DNA of 64,000 nt from Pyrinomonas methylaliphatogenes (GTDB lineage Bacteria; Acidobacteriota; Blastocatellia; Pyrinomonadales; Pyrinomonadaceae): assembly GCF_000820845.2 (NCBI RefSeq), contig NZ_CBXV010000001.1:62001-126000 (forward strand), in the 5' to 3' direction. Under the pieces are notes generated by a model. It saw only the letters and a list, made by a program, of their open reading frames with translations, ran no database searches and was not told where the DNA came from. Positions 1-7,525 of this stretch are shown in pieces (position 1 is the stretch's first letter; every line of letters starts with the position of its first letter). A program made the translations under genes and the position numbers.

Positions 1-1
1 A

Positions 2-1051
2 GAGGATCGCAATGCGCTACGCAAGAAGCTTGAGGAGTCTGGCCTTGTTATCACGGAATCCTCCCTCGGGTATCCGCCGCTGCCGACGACATGCGCAACC
101 GACGGTTCCTACGCGATCGACCGACTTCTCACTATTGACTTGGCCGCGGCGGCAGCGGTGGCCGTGGAAGGTCTCACGCCGCCCTCAGAGAAACGGCATT
201 GGGAACTTCCCCATCACAAGACCTTCATAGCGGCTGAGCCGCACCTCGAAGACACAGCCACCGTTCTCCGTGCAGTCATGCTCGGGGAGGAGCTTCTTTT
301 GTCCACCAGTGCGCCGCATGACGTTGTGATGATCGACGGAACGCTAACGCTGCCTATCATCTACTTTAATCAGGCACTCAATAAAGTACTCGATGCGAAG
401 GAACTTCGTTGTTCCGCGGAGTTCCTCGAGCGCTGCGACAAGTACCTGACCGCCTACCTCGAGCTTTTGCGCTCGGAGCGTTCGGACAAGCATTACATCG
501 CCCTACCAAAGTACTCGACGCGCCGTGAGATCGGCACACGGCTCGGGTGGCCGACGGGCCACGACGACCGTGGGATGCTGACGCTCTTGCTCGACCCGGG
601 CGAGTTCACGACGCCGGTCGAGCTTGAGCACCCGCGCGACAGCGAAGGCCGGGTCACTTGGCATTTGAATACTGGGAATCTCCCAAACGAGAGCAGGAAG
701 AAGGTCCACGATCTCGCGAACGAGATCGTGTTCGCTCTTCAGACGGTGAAGGTGTTCTACTACAAGCCGCACGATTGGCTTCCAGCGCTGCGGGTCGAGG
801 TCGCCGCTAGCGTGGCGTCGAATAAGCATCGGCTGGCGACAGTCGTCCAGGGGCTGAAGCATCAGTGCGCAACACCGTCCATGCTCGAGCCCTACCCGAT
901 CTACCTGGCTGACCGCACCGCGAAGGCGCTTGCGCGGGCCATCCCTGCCTTTCGCCAGGTGACCACCCAGCAGGTGTCGGAGCGTTACAACGGCGACATC
1001 GGCGAGGTCTTCTTTGCCTTACACGGCTATCGGAGTGAGAGCGGGAGATAA
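2..1051 (+). CDS. nurA: NurA-domain nuclease, 5'-partial at left edge
   Basis: The frame is open from base 2, so the N-terminus lies outside the window; the TTG at 140 is only an internal codon. What is seen: a DGSYAID motif (about base 107), a second acidic motif MIDGTLTLP, and near the C-terminus FYYKP followed by LRVEVA, then a PYPIYLADRTAKAL helix. This order of DGS, later acidic residues and a C-terminal P-x-x-L-x-D/A-x-x-A segment is the NurA nuclease pattern; the aspartates and the LRVE glutamate would bind Mn2+. NurA is a DNA-end-resecting 5'-3' nuclease that docks onto the HerA hexamer. The next gene, 3 bp downstream, is HerA, which strongly supports the call. Inference: the two act together on DNA ends, in repair or in defence. 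Confidence 0.8.
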   Translation, partial: EDRNALRKKLEESGLVITESSLGYPPLPTTCATDGSYAIDRLLTIDLAAAAAVAVEGLTPPSEKRHWELPHHKTFIAAEPHLEDTATVLRAVMLGEELLLSTSAPHDVVMIDGTLTLPIIYFNQALNKVLDAKELRCSAEFLERCDKYLTAYLELLRSERSDKHYIALPKYSTRREIGTRLGWPTGHDDRGMLTLLLDPGEFTTPVELEHPRDSEGRVTWHLNTGNLPNESRKKVHDLANEIVFALQTVKVFYYKPHDWLPALRVEVAASVASNKHRLATVVQGLKHQCATPSMLEPYPIYLADRTAKALARAIPAFRQVTTQQVSERYNGDIGEVFFALHGYRSESGR

Positions 1052-1054
1052 GCC

Positions 1055-2854
1055 ATGACGAACTACCGCAAGAATCTCGATCAGATAGTGGACGAGACCG
1101 AACGGCTTGGCGTCGTGGGCTCGCCCTCTTCGACCGCCCAACTCGCTATTGACATCCTCGGTCCGGCTGCCACGCGTAAGCTGGTCGGAGAACTCGCGCT
1201 GTTTCGGTTCACTCAGGACACGAGCCCACACTACGCCCTCGGACAGATTACCGAAGTGCAGCTCCGCAATATCTGGCACGAGGATCCAACGATGCGCAGC
1301 CTGATCCGCCAGCGCGGGCGTGTGGACGCGGTCAGCGAGCGCCAGGACACGCACCTCGGCCAGATGGTGATCAGCGCGGTCTTTCGCCAGGGCGGACCTG
1401 CCGGATACGAGCCGAGCATTCTGGGCACCGTGCCGGCCACAGGCACGCCGATCCATCTCGTGACCGATGATGTCCTAGATGAACTCTTGCACCCCTACAG
1501 GGATCAGATCTTCTACCTCGGCCACGTCTACGGCTCAAAACCGAAGCTGCCGCTCTGGTTCAAGCACTTCGACAGCGGGCCGGATGGCGCCGGCGAGGCC
1601 TACCACCTCGGCATCTTCGGCAAGACCGGCTCGGGCAAGTCGGTGCTGGCCAAAATGATCCTGCTAGCCTACGCGCGCTACCCGAAGATGGCGCTGCTCG
1701 TGATCGACCCGCAGGGAGAATTCGCGAGGGACATGCGCAAGGGAGGGAAGAGCGGCGAATTCGCCCTTCCAGTGGGTGACGTGGTGAGGAAGCTCGGCAA
1801 GCACCCGGTGGTGCTCACGGTGCGAAATCTGATTCTCGACCGCTGGGAGCTTTTCGAGCAAATCCTGTTCGAGTCGCAATTCTTCGAGCGGTTGACCGTG
1901 CCTAGAGGCGAGAACCGTGAACTAGCCTGTGGCGTGCTGGCCGACAAGCTACAGAAAGCCGGGGTCAAGCTCGCCGATCTGCATGAACGCAAGTCCTTCG
2001 ACACCGTTTGGAAAATGCTGCAGGATGACAAAGTGCAGAAGGTCTTCTATCGAAGCGAGACTTCGCGAGCCCGTTTTGATAGCGCCCTGCACGAGGCCAA
2101 TCCCAAAGAGTTTTTCGAAGACTACTGGGTGCCGGTCGCCGAGCTATTCCGCGAGGACCGCTCCGGTGCCAAGAGCATCAACAAAGCCCTGGCGTGGCTG
2201 CTCTCGCTCGCTAACGAGGATGGCTCGGACCGTGCTGCCCGGCCGATCCTGGTGATTGACCTTTCGAAGGAGCAGGCTCAGGGGCTATTCTGGAACGACA
2301 AGATCCAGGCGCTCGTCATCAAGCGGCTTCTCGATGGTCTCTCCCAGACCGCCGAGTATTTCTACAAAGAGAATCAGAGCCTCAACGCGCTGGTCGTCAT
2401 CGACGAGGCTCACCGGCTGGCTCCGCGCGAGCTTCCTTCTGAGGACGATGCTGCGAAGGCAGTGCGCAGCGTGCTGATTGACGCCGCCCGCACCACCCGC
2501 AAGTACGGTCTCGGCTGGCTCTTCATTAGCCAGACGCTCTCGAGCATCCATCCGGAGATCCTCCAGCAACTGCGCATTTTCTTCTTCGGTTTCGGGCTTG
2601 GGCTGGGGCAAGAGTTCCAGTCGCTGCGGCAGCTCGTGGGATCCTCCGGCACCGCGTTGGACCTCTACCAACTCTTCCGCGACCCTCACTCGGCTTTCGA
2701 CGCGAAGAGCCGCCAGTACTCGTTCATGACCATCGGGCCTGTGAGCCCCCTCTCCTTCTCTGGGAGTCCGCTCTTCTTCAATGCCTTTAACACCGTGGAG
2801 GAGTTCCTCAGTGCAAACGGTCTCAGCCCTGACGGAATCCCGGACCCTTCCTAG
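1055..2854 (+). CDS. herA: HerA-like hexameric DNA-translocating ATPase
   Basis: A 599-residue FtsK/HerA-superfamily ATPase. The N-terminal ~150 residues fit the HAS-barrel. Walker A, GKTGSGKSVLAKM, lies near residue 189, and Walker B with catalytic glutamate, LVVIDEAHRLAP, near residue 449. The sensor region FISQTLSSIHPEIL and the C-terminal motif SPLSFSGSPLFFNAF are typical of HerA. It is the motor partner of NurA, pumping duplex DNA into the nuclease. It starts 3 bp after nurA ends, so the two are surely co-transcribed. HerA homologues also occur in bacterial anti-phage modules paired with Sir2 or DUF4297 effectors; here the partner is NurA. A decayed copy of its C-terminal half follows directly. 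Confidence 0.88.
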   Translation: MTNYRKNLDQIVDETERLGVVGSPSSTAQLAIDILGPAATRKLVGELALFRFTQDTSPHYALGQITEVQLRNIWHEDPTMRSLIRQRGRVDAVSERQDTHLGQMVISAVFRQGGPAGYEPSILGTVPATGTPIHLVTDDVLDELLHPYRDQIFYLGHVYGSKPKLPLWFKHFDSGPDGAGEAYHLGIFGKTGSGKSVLAKMILLAYARYPKMALLVIDPQGEFARDMRKGGKSGEFALPVGDVVRKLGKHPVVLTVRNLILDRWELFEQILFESQFFERLTVPRGENRELACGVLADKLQKAGVKLADLHERKSFDTVWKMLQDDKVQKVFYRSETSRARFDSALHEANPKEFFEDYWVPVAELFREDRSGAKSINKALAWLLSLANEDGSDRAARPILVIDLSKEQAQGLFWNDKIQALVIKRLLDGLSQTAEYFYKENQSLNALVVIDEAHRLAPRELPSEDDAAKAVRSVLIDAARTTRKYGLGWLFISQTLSSIHPEILQQLRIFFFGFGLGLGQEFQSLRQLVGSSGTALDLYQLFRDPHSAFDAKSRQYSFMTIGPVSPLSFSGSPLFFNAFNTVEEFLSANGLSPDGIPDPS

Positions 2855-2869
2855 AAGCGAGCCAGGAAC

Positions 2870-3352
2870 ATGGCTAAGCAGAGGACATGCAAACGGATTT
2901 CCTTCTGCGTCTACGACCAGACCAAGAAACTGCAACGGCTCGTCCTTGTCAAGCTCCTGAACATCCTTGTGTCGCGGGCGACGTCAAGCTTGAGCACGCA
3001 GCAGCGCGCCAACGTACTCGTCTTGCTGGAGAGGCCCACCGTCATGTCCCCAGTGGAAGGTTGGAGGAGGATTCGGAGGCCGATCGGCTCCGCTCCTTGC
3101 TTCGCCAGAGCGGTGCGAGAAACACAGAAGTATGGAATCGGCTGGTTCTTCATCAGCCAGACTCTGGGTGGTCTGGACAACGAGATCCTCCAGCAGCTGA
3201 GAATCCTCGCCTTCGGATTTGGGCTTGCGATAGGGACGGAGTTCGGCTGCCTCTGCGATTTCGTGGGCGGGGACAAGCGAGCCTTGGAACTCTATCAGTC
3301 CTTCTGGAACCCGCAGAGCTTTCCGAGGCGAGACCTCTAGGAGTTCCCGTTC
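2870..3352 (+). pseudogene. Decayed second herA copy (C-terminal half), two compensating frameshifts and a stop
   Basis: Translations of two frames together align with the C-terminal half of the intact HerA upstream. One frame gives YDQTKKLQRLVLVKLL and NVLVLL, the next frame gives EAHRHVPSG and LRSLLRQS, and the first frame resumes with VRETQKYGIGWFFISQTL and EILQQLRILAFGFGLAIG. The aspartate of the Walker B DEAH is lost by a one-base deletion near 3030, and a one-base insertion near 3111 restores the frame. A TAG at 3338-3340 ends it where HerA would continue with its PFM motif (EFPFMAV follows). The N-terminal half with Walker A is absent. It is diverged from the neighbour (about half identical by eye), so it is a paralogue remnant, not a recent tandem copy. 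Confidence 0.75.
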
Positions 3353-3877
3353 ATGGCAGTGGCAGCCAGCAGTGAATTCCTTGGCTACGATGAGTTCGGG
3401 CATGAGCAATTCAACACAAAGCGGACAGAAGTGGGAGAATTGGTGTATCGTGTGAAGTACCGGCGGGATCCGAACGCCCTGAAAGAGCTGGTCGATGTGG
3501 TGGCGAGGTTTGTCAAATCGAAGAACATCGCCGCAGACGTCATTGTGCCAGTTCCGCCAACGCGCGCTCGTCAGATTCAACCGCTTTTCCAAATCGCCGA
3601 TGCCTTGGGCGACAAACTGAAGCTTCCGGTCGACAAAACCGCCGTGAAGAAGAGCGGAACGGCAGAACTCAAAGACGTATGGACGCTTGAAGAGCGGGCG
3701 CGTATACTTAAGAATGCCATTTCTGTCGACAAGGGCGCAGTTGCTGGGAAGCGAGTATTGCTTATAGACGATCTTGTGCGGTCCGGGGCAACAATCAACG
3801 AGGTCGCCAAACAGTTGAAGGCGGCGGGTGTGGACAAACTTTACGTCGTTGTGCTTACAGAGACGAGACGAAAATGA
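3353..3877 (+). CDS. Phosphoribosyltransferase-domain (ComF-like) protein
   Basis: 174 residues with a type I phosphoribosyltransferase fold. The PRPP-binding signature is VLLIDDLVRSGATI near residues 134-147, and the upstream VIVPVPPTRAR is the strand-loop seen in ComF/GntX-like proteins. The N-terminal zinc finger of ComF is absent. An AGGAG sits 9 bases before the ATG, overlapping the end of the herA remnant. The stop overlaps the start of the SLOG gene (ATGA), so the two are translationally coupled. Known: such domains bind PRPP or ribose-phosphate nucleotides. Inferred: with the SLOG partner it handles a nucleotide ligand, possibly as a sensor or signal enzyme in the HerA-NurA locus. The substrate cannot be told from sequence. 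Confidence 0.7.
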   Translation: MAVAASSEFLGYDEFGHEQFNTKRTEVGELVYRVKYRRDPNALKELVDVVARFVKSKNIAADVIVPVPPTRARQIQPLFQIADALGDKLKLPVDKTAVKKSGTAELKDVWTLEERARILKNAISVDKGAVAGKRVLLIDDLVRSGATINEVAKQLKAAGVDKLYVVVLTETRRK

Positions 3878-4425
3878 AGAGTGTTTTTGTCGGTGGCTCT
3901 CGAAAAGTAAGTCGCCTCAATCTTGATGTCCGGAGGCGACTGGATCGGATTGTGGAGGGACAATTGCGTGTGTTGGTTGGCGATGCCAATGGTGCAGACA
4001 AGGCTATTCAAAAGTACTTGAGCGAACGCCAATATCCACATGTGGTTGTGTTTTGCACCGCCAACGAATGCCGAAACAACCTTGGTCACTGGCCGGTCAA
4101 ATCAATTGAGCCACCCCATAACACAAGAGATTTTGCATTTTTCTCCGCAAAGGATGCGGCTATGGCAAATGAGGCCGATTTTGGCTTCATGCTATGGGAT
4201 GGAGAGAGTCCGGGTACCATCGTAAATGTTGCGCGCTTGGTTTCAACATCCAAGCCAGTCGTCCTCTACGTCTATCCGCGAAAACTCTTCCTCAACCTGA
4301 GGACACGGGCTGACCTCGACAAACTCCTTGGAAACACGCCGGTGCAAGTGGCGGCGAAATTACAAAGGTACATCGTCGAACACGCCCGCGAATTTGCGCG
4401 GTCGACAATCTTCGGTTCCACCTAA
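3874..4425 (+). CDS. SLOG-family nucleotide-binding protein (YspA/DUF2493-like)
   Basis: 183 residues beginning with a Rossmann-like strand and glycine loop, FVGGSRKV, followed by LVGDANGADKAIQKYL, the G-D-x-x-G-x-D signature of the SLOG superfamily (Smf/DprA, LOG, YspA). A later ADFGFMLWDGESPGT matches the second nucleotide-contact loop. SLOG proteins bind or cleave nucleotide ligands; several act in conflict systems. The gene overlaps the PRTase by 4 bases. Base composition is visibly more AT-rich than the rest of the window, suggesting transfer from another genome. Its last codons (GGT TCC ACC TAA) lie inside the first copy of a spaced direct repeat. Confidence 0.7.
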   Translation: MKSVFVGGSRKVSRLNLDVRRRLDRIVEGQLRVLVGDANGADKAIQKYLSERQYPHVVVFCTANECRNNLGHWPVKSIEPPHNTRDFAFFSAKDAAMANEADFGFMLWDGESPGTIVNVARLVSTSKPVVLYVYPRKLFLNLRTRADLDKLLGNTPVQVAAKLQRYIVEHAREFARSTIFGST

Positions 4426-4509
4426 CTATTGATTAGGCGGCATGAGTTCGATTTCGGCTTCTTCGAAAGGGAGTTTATTGGTCCCACCTAACTATTGATT
4501 AGGCGGCAT
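4414..4509. repeat. Spaced direct repeat A (30 bp, 36-bp spacer, 30 bp)
   Basis: Bases 4414-4443 recur at 4480-4509 with one mismatch (T/C at the fourth base). The 36 bases between are unrelated. The core reads CCACCTAACTATTGATTAGG. The first copy contains the last codons and TAA of the SLOG gene; the second lies 25 bp before the next methyltransferase start. The core also holds ACCTAAC and ATTAGGC, which resemble the outer boxes of an attC site with the middle lost. Period 66 bp. Confidence 0.9.
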
Positions 4510-4533
4510 CCCAGATGCCGGAGGAGGAGCGCG

Positions 4534-5553
4534 ATGAGCAATCCACAGGGATCGGTGATGGATATTCTTTTCGGGCGATGGCGGAGCCAGATTCTCTACG
4601 CCGGCGTCAGGCTTGGGGTCTTCGATGCCCTGGGTGCCGGAGCCAGGACGGCGGATGATGTCGCGTCCGAGCTGCACCTCAGCGGGCCACATACCTACCG
4701 GCTGTTGCGTGCCCTCGCCAGCTTGGGGCTTCTGAGCGAGGATCGAAACCGCTCGTTCTCGCTCACGGCTTCCGGTGAATTCTTGCGCGCCGATCACCCG
4801 CAGACCCTGCGGGGGATCACGCTGCTGGAGGAAGGCCCGGAACATTACGCCGTCTGGAAGCACTTGTGCGCGATCGTTCGCGAGGGCGGACCGGACGGCT
4901 TTGTCCGGGAATTCGGCCAGCCGATCTTTGTCTATGCGGGAGAGGAACCGGGCTACGGAGCGGTCTTCAACGACGCGATGAGCAGTCTCTCGGCCGGAGA
5001 AACGGCGATGGTTCTGGAGGCGCTGGCCGCATATGATTTCTCCGCGATCTCGCACGTCTGCGATGTCGGGGGTGGGCACGGCCATCTGCTCTGCAGCTTG
5101 CTGGCAAAGCACCCTCATCTTCGAGGTACGGTCTACGAACTGCCGAGCGTCATTGAGCAAAGAGAGTTGCTGTGGGCCGAGAAGATGAACGTCGCCAGCC
5201 GCTGCGAATACGTCGCGGGCGATATGTTCACAGAGGTTCCGGCTGCGGACGCGTACCTTTTGAAGCACATCCTTCATGACTGGGACGACGAGGATTGTGT
5301 GCGGATCCTCTCGAACATCCGCAAGGCGGCACCGCCGAATGCACGAGTCTTCGTCGCCGAGTACGTGGTGCCTGAACCGGACACTTCGCACTTCGCGAAG
5401 CTCTTTGACATTCACATGATGTGCGCGACGGGTGGTCAGGAGCGCACGGAGGAAGAATATGCCGACCTTTTCGAGCGTGCTGGGTGGACGTACTGCACGA
5501 CGTGGTATCCGCCTTCGAGACTCATGGGGGGCGTGGAGGCCACCAAAGCGTAG
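4534..5553 (+). CDS. SAM-dependent O-methyltransferase, family 2 (hydroxyneurosporene/ASMT type)
   Basis: 339 residues. The start is the ATG at 4534, preceded by GGAGGAGG. The N-terminal part (about 1-90) is the winged-helix dimerisation domain with TYRLLRALASLGLLSE. The SAM-binding motif I is CDVGGGHGHLL, and the catalytic region reads LKHILHDWDDEDCVRIL with the histidine-aspartate seen in plant-type O-methyltransferases. The C-terminal ERTEEEYADLFERAGW is also typical. The role would be methylation of a hydroxyl on a small aromatic or polyketide-like molecule. It sits just upstream of an attC-like site, as expected for a gene cassette, and has no biosynthetic neighbours. A second family-2 methyltransferase lies at 22258. 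Confidence 0.85.
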   Translation: MSNPQGSVMDILFGRWRSQILYAGVRLGVFDALGAGARTADDVASELHLSGPHTYRLLRALASLGLLSEDRNRSFSLTASGEFLRADHPQTLRGITLLEEGPEHYAVWKHLCAIVREGGPDGFVREFGQPIFVYAGEEPGYGAVFNDAMSSLSAGETAMVLEALAAYDFSAISHVCDVGGGHGHLLCSLLAKHPHLRGTVYELPSVIEQRELLWAEKMNVASRCEYVAGDMFTEVPAADAYLLKHILHDWDDEDCVRILSNIRKAAPPNARVFVAEYVVPEPDTSHFAKLFDIHMMCATGGQERTEEEYADLFERAGWTYCTTWYPPSRLMGGVEATKA

Positions 5554-5628
5554 CTCGTGCGACCGAGGAAACGCTCTATGGTCCAGCGATCAGTTGTGCC
5601 GGGAGCTTGCTTACAACTTTGCTTTGCC

Positions 5629-5694
5629 GCCTAATAAGCCGATAAAGCTGACGGTCGCCTGCGGCGCCCGCAGCTTATCGGCAAGACGTTGGGA
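5629..5694 (+). other. attC-like integron recombination site 1
   Basis: 66 bp bounded by GCCTAAT (5629-5635, compare RYYYAAC) and GTTGGGA (5688-5694, compare GTTRRRY). Between them the arms GCCGATAAAGCTG (5638-5650) and CAGCTTATCGGC (5671-5682) pair over 12 bases with one unpaired base in the left arm. A single extrahelical base in an imperfect hairpin is the hallmark of attC. It lies 76 bp after the methyltransferase stop, on the same strand, as in a cassette. No integrase gene is in the window. Confidence 0.6.
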
Positions 5695-5803
5695 AGCCTA
5701 CTCTGTGCCCGTTCACAAAGGGAAAATCGTGCCACCAGGGACATTACGTGCTATTCTGCGCGACGCTGAGATTAGCGTTGAAGAGTTTCGCAAATTGCTT
5801 TGA
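5691..5803 (+). pseudogene. hicA: 5'-truncated hicA toxin remnant
   Basis: The open frame ends with AYSVPVHKGKIVPPGT followed by LRAILRDAEISVEEFRKLL and TGA at 5801. This is the conserved C-terminal half of HicA mRNA interferases (P-V-H-K-G, then G-T-L-R-x-I-L and a final E-E-F helix). The N-terminal half with the catalytic histidine strand (GSH) is missing: upstream of about 5691 the same frame runs into the attC-like site. No HicB antitoxin follows. It would be inactive. The truncation point coincides with the attC boundary, so the fragment appears to be the whole content of a ~185-bp cassette. Confidence 0.65.
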
Positions 5804-5813
5804 CAATGGCGCT

Positions 5814-5879
5814 GTCCAACAAGCGTTTTCCAGCGGACGGCTTCGCTGCGTTCCGCCGCTGAAACGCGAATCGTTCGGC
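5814..5879 (+). other. attC-like integron recombination site 2
   Basis: 66 bp, the same length as site 1, running from GTCCAAC (5814-5820, fits RYYYAAC) to GTTCGGC (5873-5879, one mismatch to GTTRRRY). The arms GCGTTT (5823-5828) and CAGCGG (5831-5836) pair with CCGCTG (5856-5861) and AAACGC (5862-5867), leaving TC at 5829-5830 unpaired. It follows the hicA remnant by 10 bp and precedes the next methyltransferase by 22 bp, so it occupies a cassette junction. Confidence 0.5.
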
Positions 5880-5901
5880 ACTTCGCCATTCTAGGAGAAC
5901 T

Positions 5902-6486
5902 ATGGATGACCGACAGAACTTAAATCCACCTCCTGTGCTCACACAGATTCTACGAGAGTCTGAAGCATTAAACTTCAGAATGGCGTCGGACATGCTCACC
6001 GGCTCTTTGTTGCGCACCCTGGCGGCCACCAAACCAGCAGGGAATTTCCTTGAGATCGGCACCGGAACTGGACTCGCTACCGCTTGGCTGCTCAGCGGCA
6101 TGGATCAGGAATCGCAGTTAATCTCCATCGAGCAAGATGCATCAGTGATTGAAGTTGCAAGGAAGTATTTAGGTGATGATCGGAGAGTCACCTTCTATAT
6201 AGAGGATGCAGGTCAGTGGCTGGAAAGATTTTCGGATTACCAGTTCGACCTGATCTTTGCAGATGCGTGGCCAGGAAAATACAGTCATTTAGAGAAAGCA
6301 TTGAGTTTGCTCAAACCGGGCGGAATGTATGTGATAGATGATATGCTGCCGCAACCGAGTTGGCCGGAAGGGCATAGCGCTAAAGTCGAAGCGCTTATCG
6401 CGATGTTGGAGCAAAGAAGCGATTTGCTGTTGACGAAGATGGGATGGTCAACGGGGATTATAGTCGCAGTCAAAGTCAGCTTGTAG
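5902..6486 (+). CDS. Class I SAM-dependent O-methyltransferase (CmoM/TrmR-like small form)
   Basis: 194 residues. An AGGAG lies 4 bases before the ATG. The Rossmann motif I is FLEIGTGTGLATAWLLSG, motif II acidic residue is in LISIEQDASVIEVA, and YQFDLIFADAWPGKY plus LLKPGGMYVIDDMLPQ give the strand 4/5 motifs. This arrangement, with an aspartate-rich end of strand 5, is that of metal-dependent catechol-type O-methyltransferases, but the substrate is not identifiable. It is flanked by an attC-like site upstream and a half site downstream, so it may be a gene cassette. Unrelated in fold details to the family-2 enzyme at 4534. Confidence 0.8.
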   Translation: MDDRQNLNPPPVLTQILRESEALNFRMASDMLTGSLLRTLAATKPAGNFLEIGTGTGLATAWLLSGMDQESQLISIEQDASVIEVARKYLGDDRRVTFYIEDAGQWLERFSDYQFDLIFADAWPGKYSHLEKALSLLKPGGMYVIDDMLPQPSWPEGHSAKVEALIAMLEQRSDLLLTKMGWSTGIIVAVKVSL

Positions 6487-6497
6487 AGGCACGACGC

Positions 6498-6531
6498 GCC
6501 TAACGACGGCATTAAGCCGACCGCTAATAGC
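6498..6531 (+). other. attC-like half site 3 (degenerate)
   Basis: Twelve bases after the methyltransferase stop, GCCTAAC (6498-6504) is followed by GACGGCATTAAGCCGACCGC, the classical left half of an attC. The right half is poor: GCGGTTTATGCC near 6556 can pair in part, but no GTTRRRY box follows. Taken as a decayed site closing the third cassette. Confidence 0.35.
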
Positions 6532-6828
6532 CTTTTATCTGTGCAAGTGCGCGCGGCGGTTTATGCCTTAAGTAGAAGGTAGAGAAGGGAAGTTTGCACG
6601 TTCTGCAGCGTGCCATCCCGCAGTCGCTTTCGAACGTTGATTGGCGCTGGCAGCGCCGAGCTATCTTGTCGGTCAATAAACTTATTCTCAAAAACGGCTC
6701 ATCGAAAAGAGCTGCAGAAATATTCGCGGGATGGCAAACAAGCAGCCGATCTTCGGTCTCACGGGCGGTAACGCCACGAGCGCTTACGAACTGCCCAACG
6801 CCCCACACGCGACAACAAGAAAGATGGC

Positions 6829-6927
6829 CAAGACCAGTTGTATTACGGTGCTCCGCGATCATGTCGGAATAGCTAATAAATGTTTTCATGTTTCGCAAGA
6901 CCAGTTGTATTACGGTGCTCCGCGATC
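6829..6927. repeat. Spaced direct repeat B (32 bp, 35-bp spacer, 32 bp)
   Basis: Bases 6829-6860 and 6896-6927 are identical over 32 bp (core CCAGTTGTATTACGGTGCTC); the 35-bp spacer between is unrelated and AT-rich. Period 67 bp. No further copy and no cas gene nearby. Confidence 0.95.
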
Positions 6928-7358
6928 CCCAGAGATAAGCTAAGGAGCTTTCGTGCCCTCTCTCCACGATCTCAGTTGACAGCGGACATGCGGCGACTGC
7001 TTCTGATCTCCTAGGAAGCTTTTCGTATTCATTGTTCTTCACTCTCTGCGCATCGCTGATCTTAGATCTTTCGCGTTCTACTTCCCTTGCGTCCGCTTGC
7101 CGTGGATGATCTTATCGACGTCGGCGCTGTTTCTCTCGGGCATGTCGAGCACGCAGCGAGCGCGCTTTGTTTACGCGCGTCCTTGCACTATTGTCGGCGC
7201 CGCTTGCGCCGGATGAATTCGTTCGATTAACTCAAAGAACTCACGAATGGTGCGCGTAAGCTGAGCGGGCTTGTTCGCTGATCGACCTGTAGATGAACTG
7301 TTTGGCCTGCGCCGCGTCGAATCGGCGAGGCGCCCGTAGCCCAGTCTCTTCCATGATC

Positions 7359-7525
7359 GACGGCTTGTCGCTCATCTCGTTGCCACCAATCAAGTGATAA
7401 TCGTTTTGACAGACAGCCACACTGACTGCTTGTCGCTCATCTCGTTGCCATCAATCCAGACAGATCTTCGATCTCGAGTTTGCTGCCGTGCACTGTTTGT
7501 CGCTCATCTCCTTGCCGCCAATCCA
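7359..7525. repeat. Spaced direct repeat C (three copies of ~33 bp)
   Basis: Copies at 7359-7391, 7424-7456 and about 7492-7525 share the core TTGTCGCTCATCTCGTTGCC. Copies 1 and 2 differ at two positions; copy 3 has about four differences from copy 2. Spacers are 32 and ~33 bp and unrelated to each other. Periods 65 and 67 bp. Read on the minus strand each copy ends in ATGAGCGACAA, resembling a gene start. Confidence 0.9.

Noticed and set aside
4495-4533. Upstream TTG start for the O-methyltransferase
   Set aside because: Would place the N-terminus inside the spaced repeat; the ATG at 4534 has a strong GGAGGAGG site and matches family starts.
6829-7525. A true CRISPR array
   Set aside because: The two repeat families are unrelated, each with two or three copies, without leader or cas genes, so a functional array is not supported; kept as spaced repeats only.
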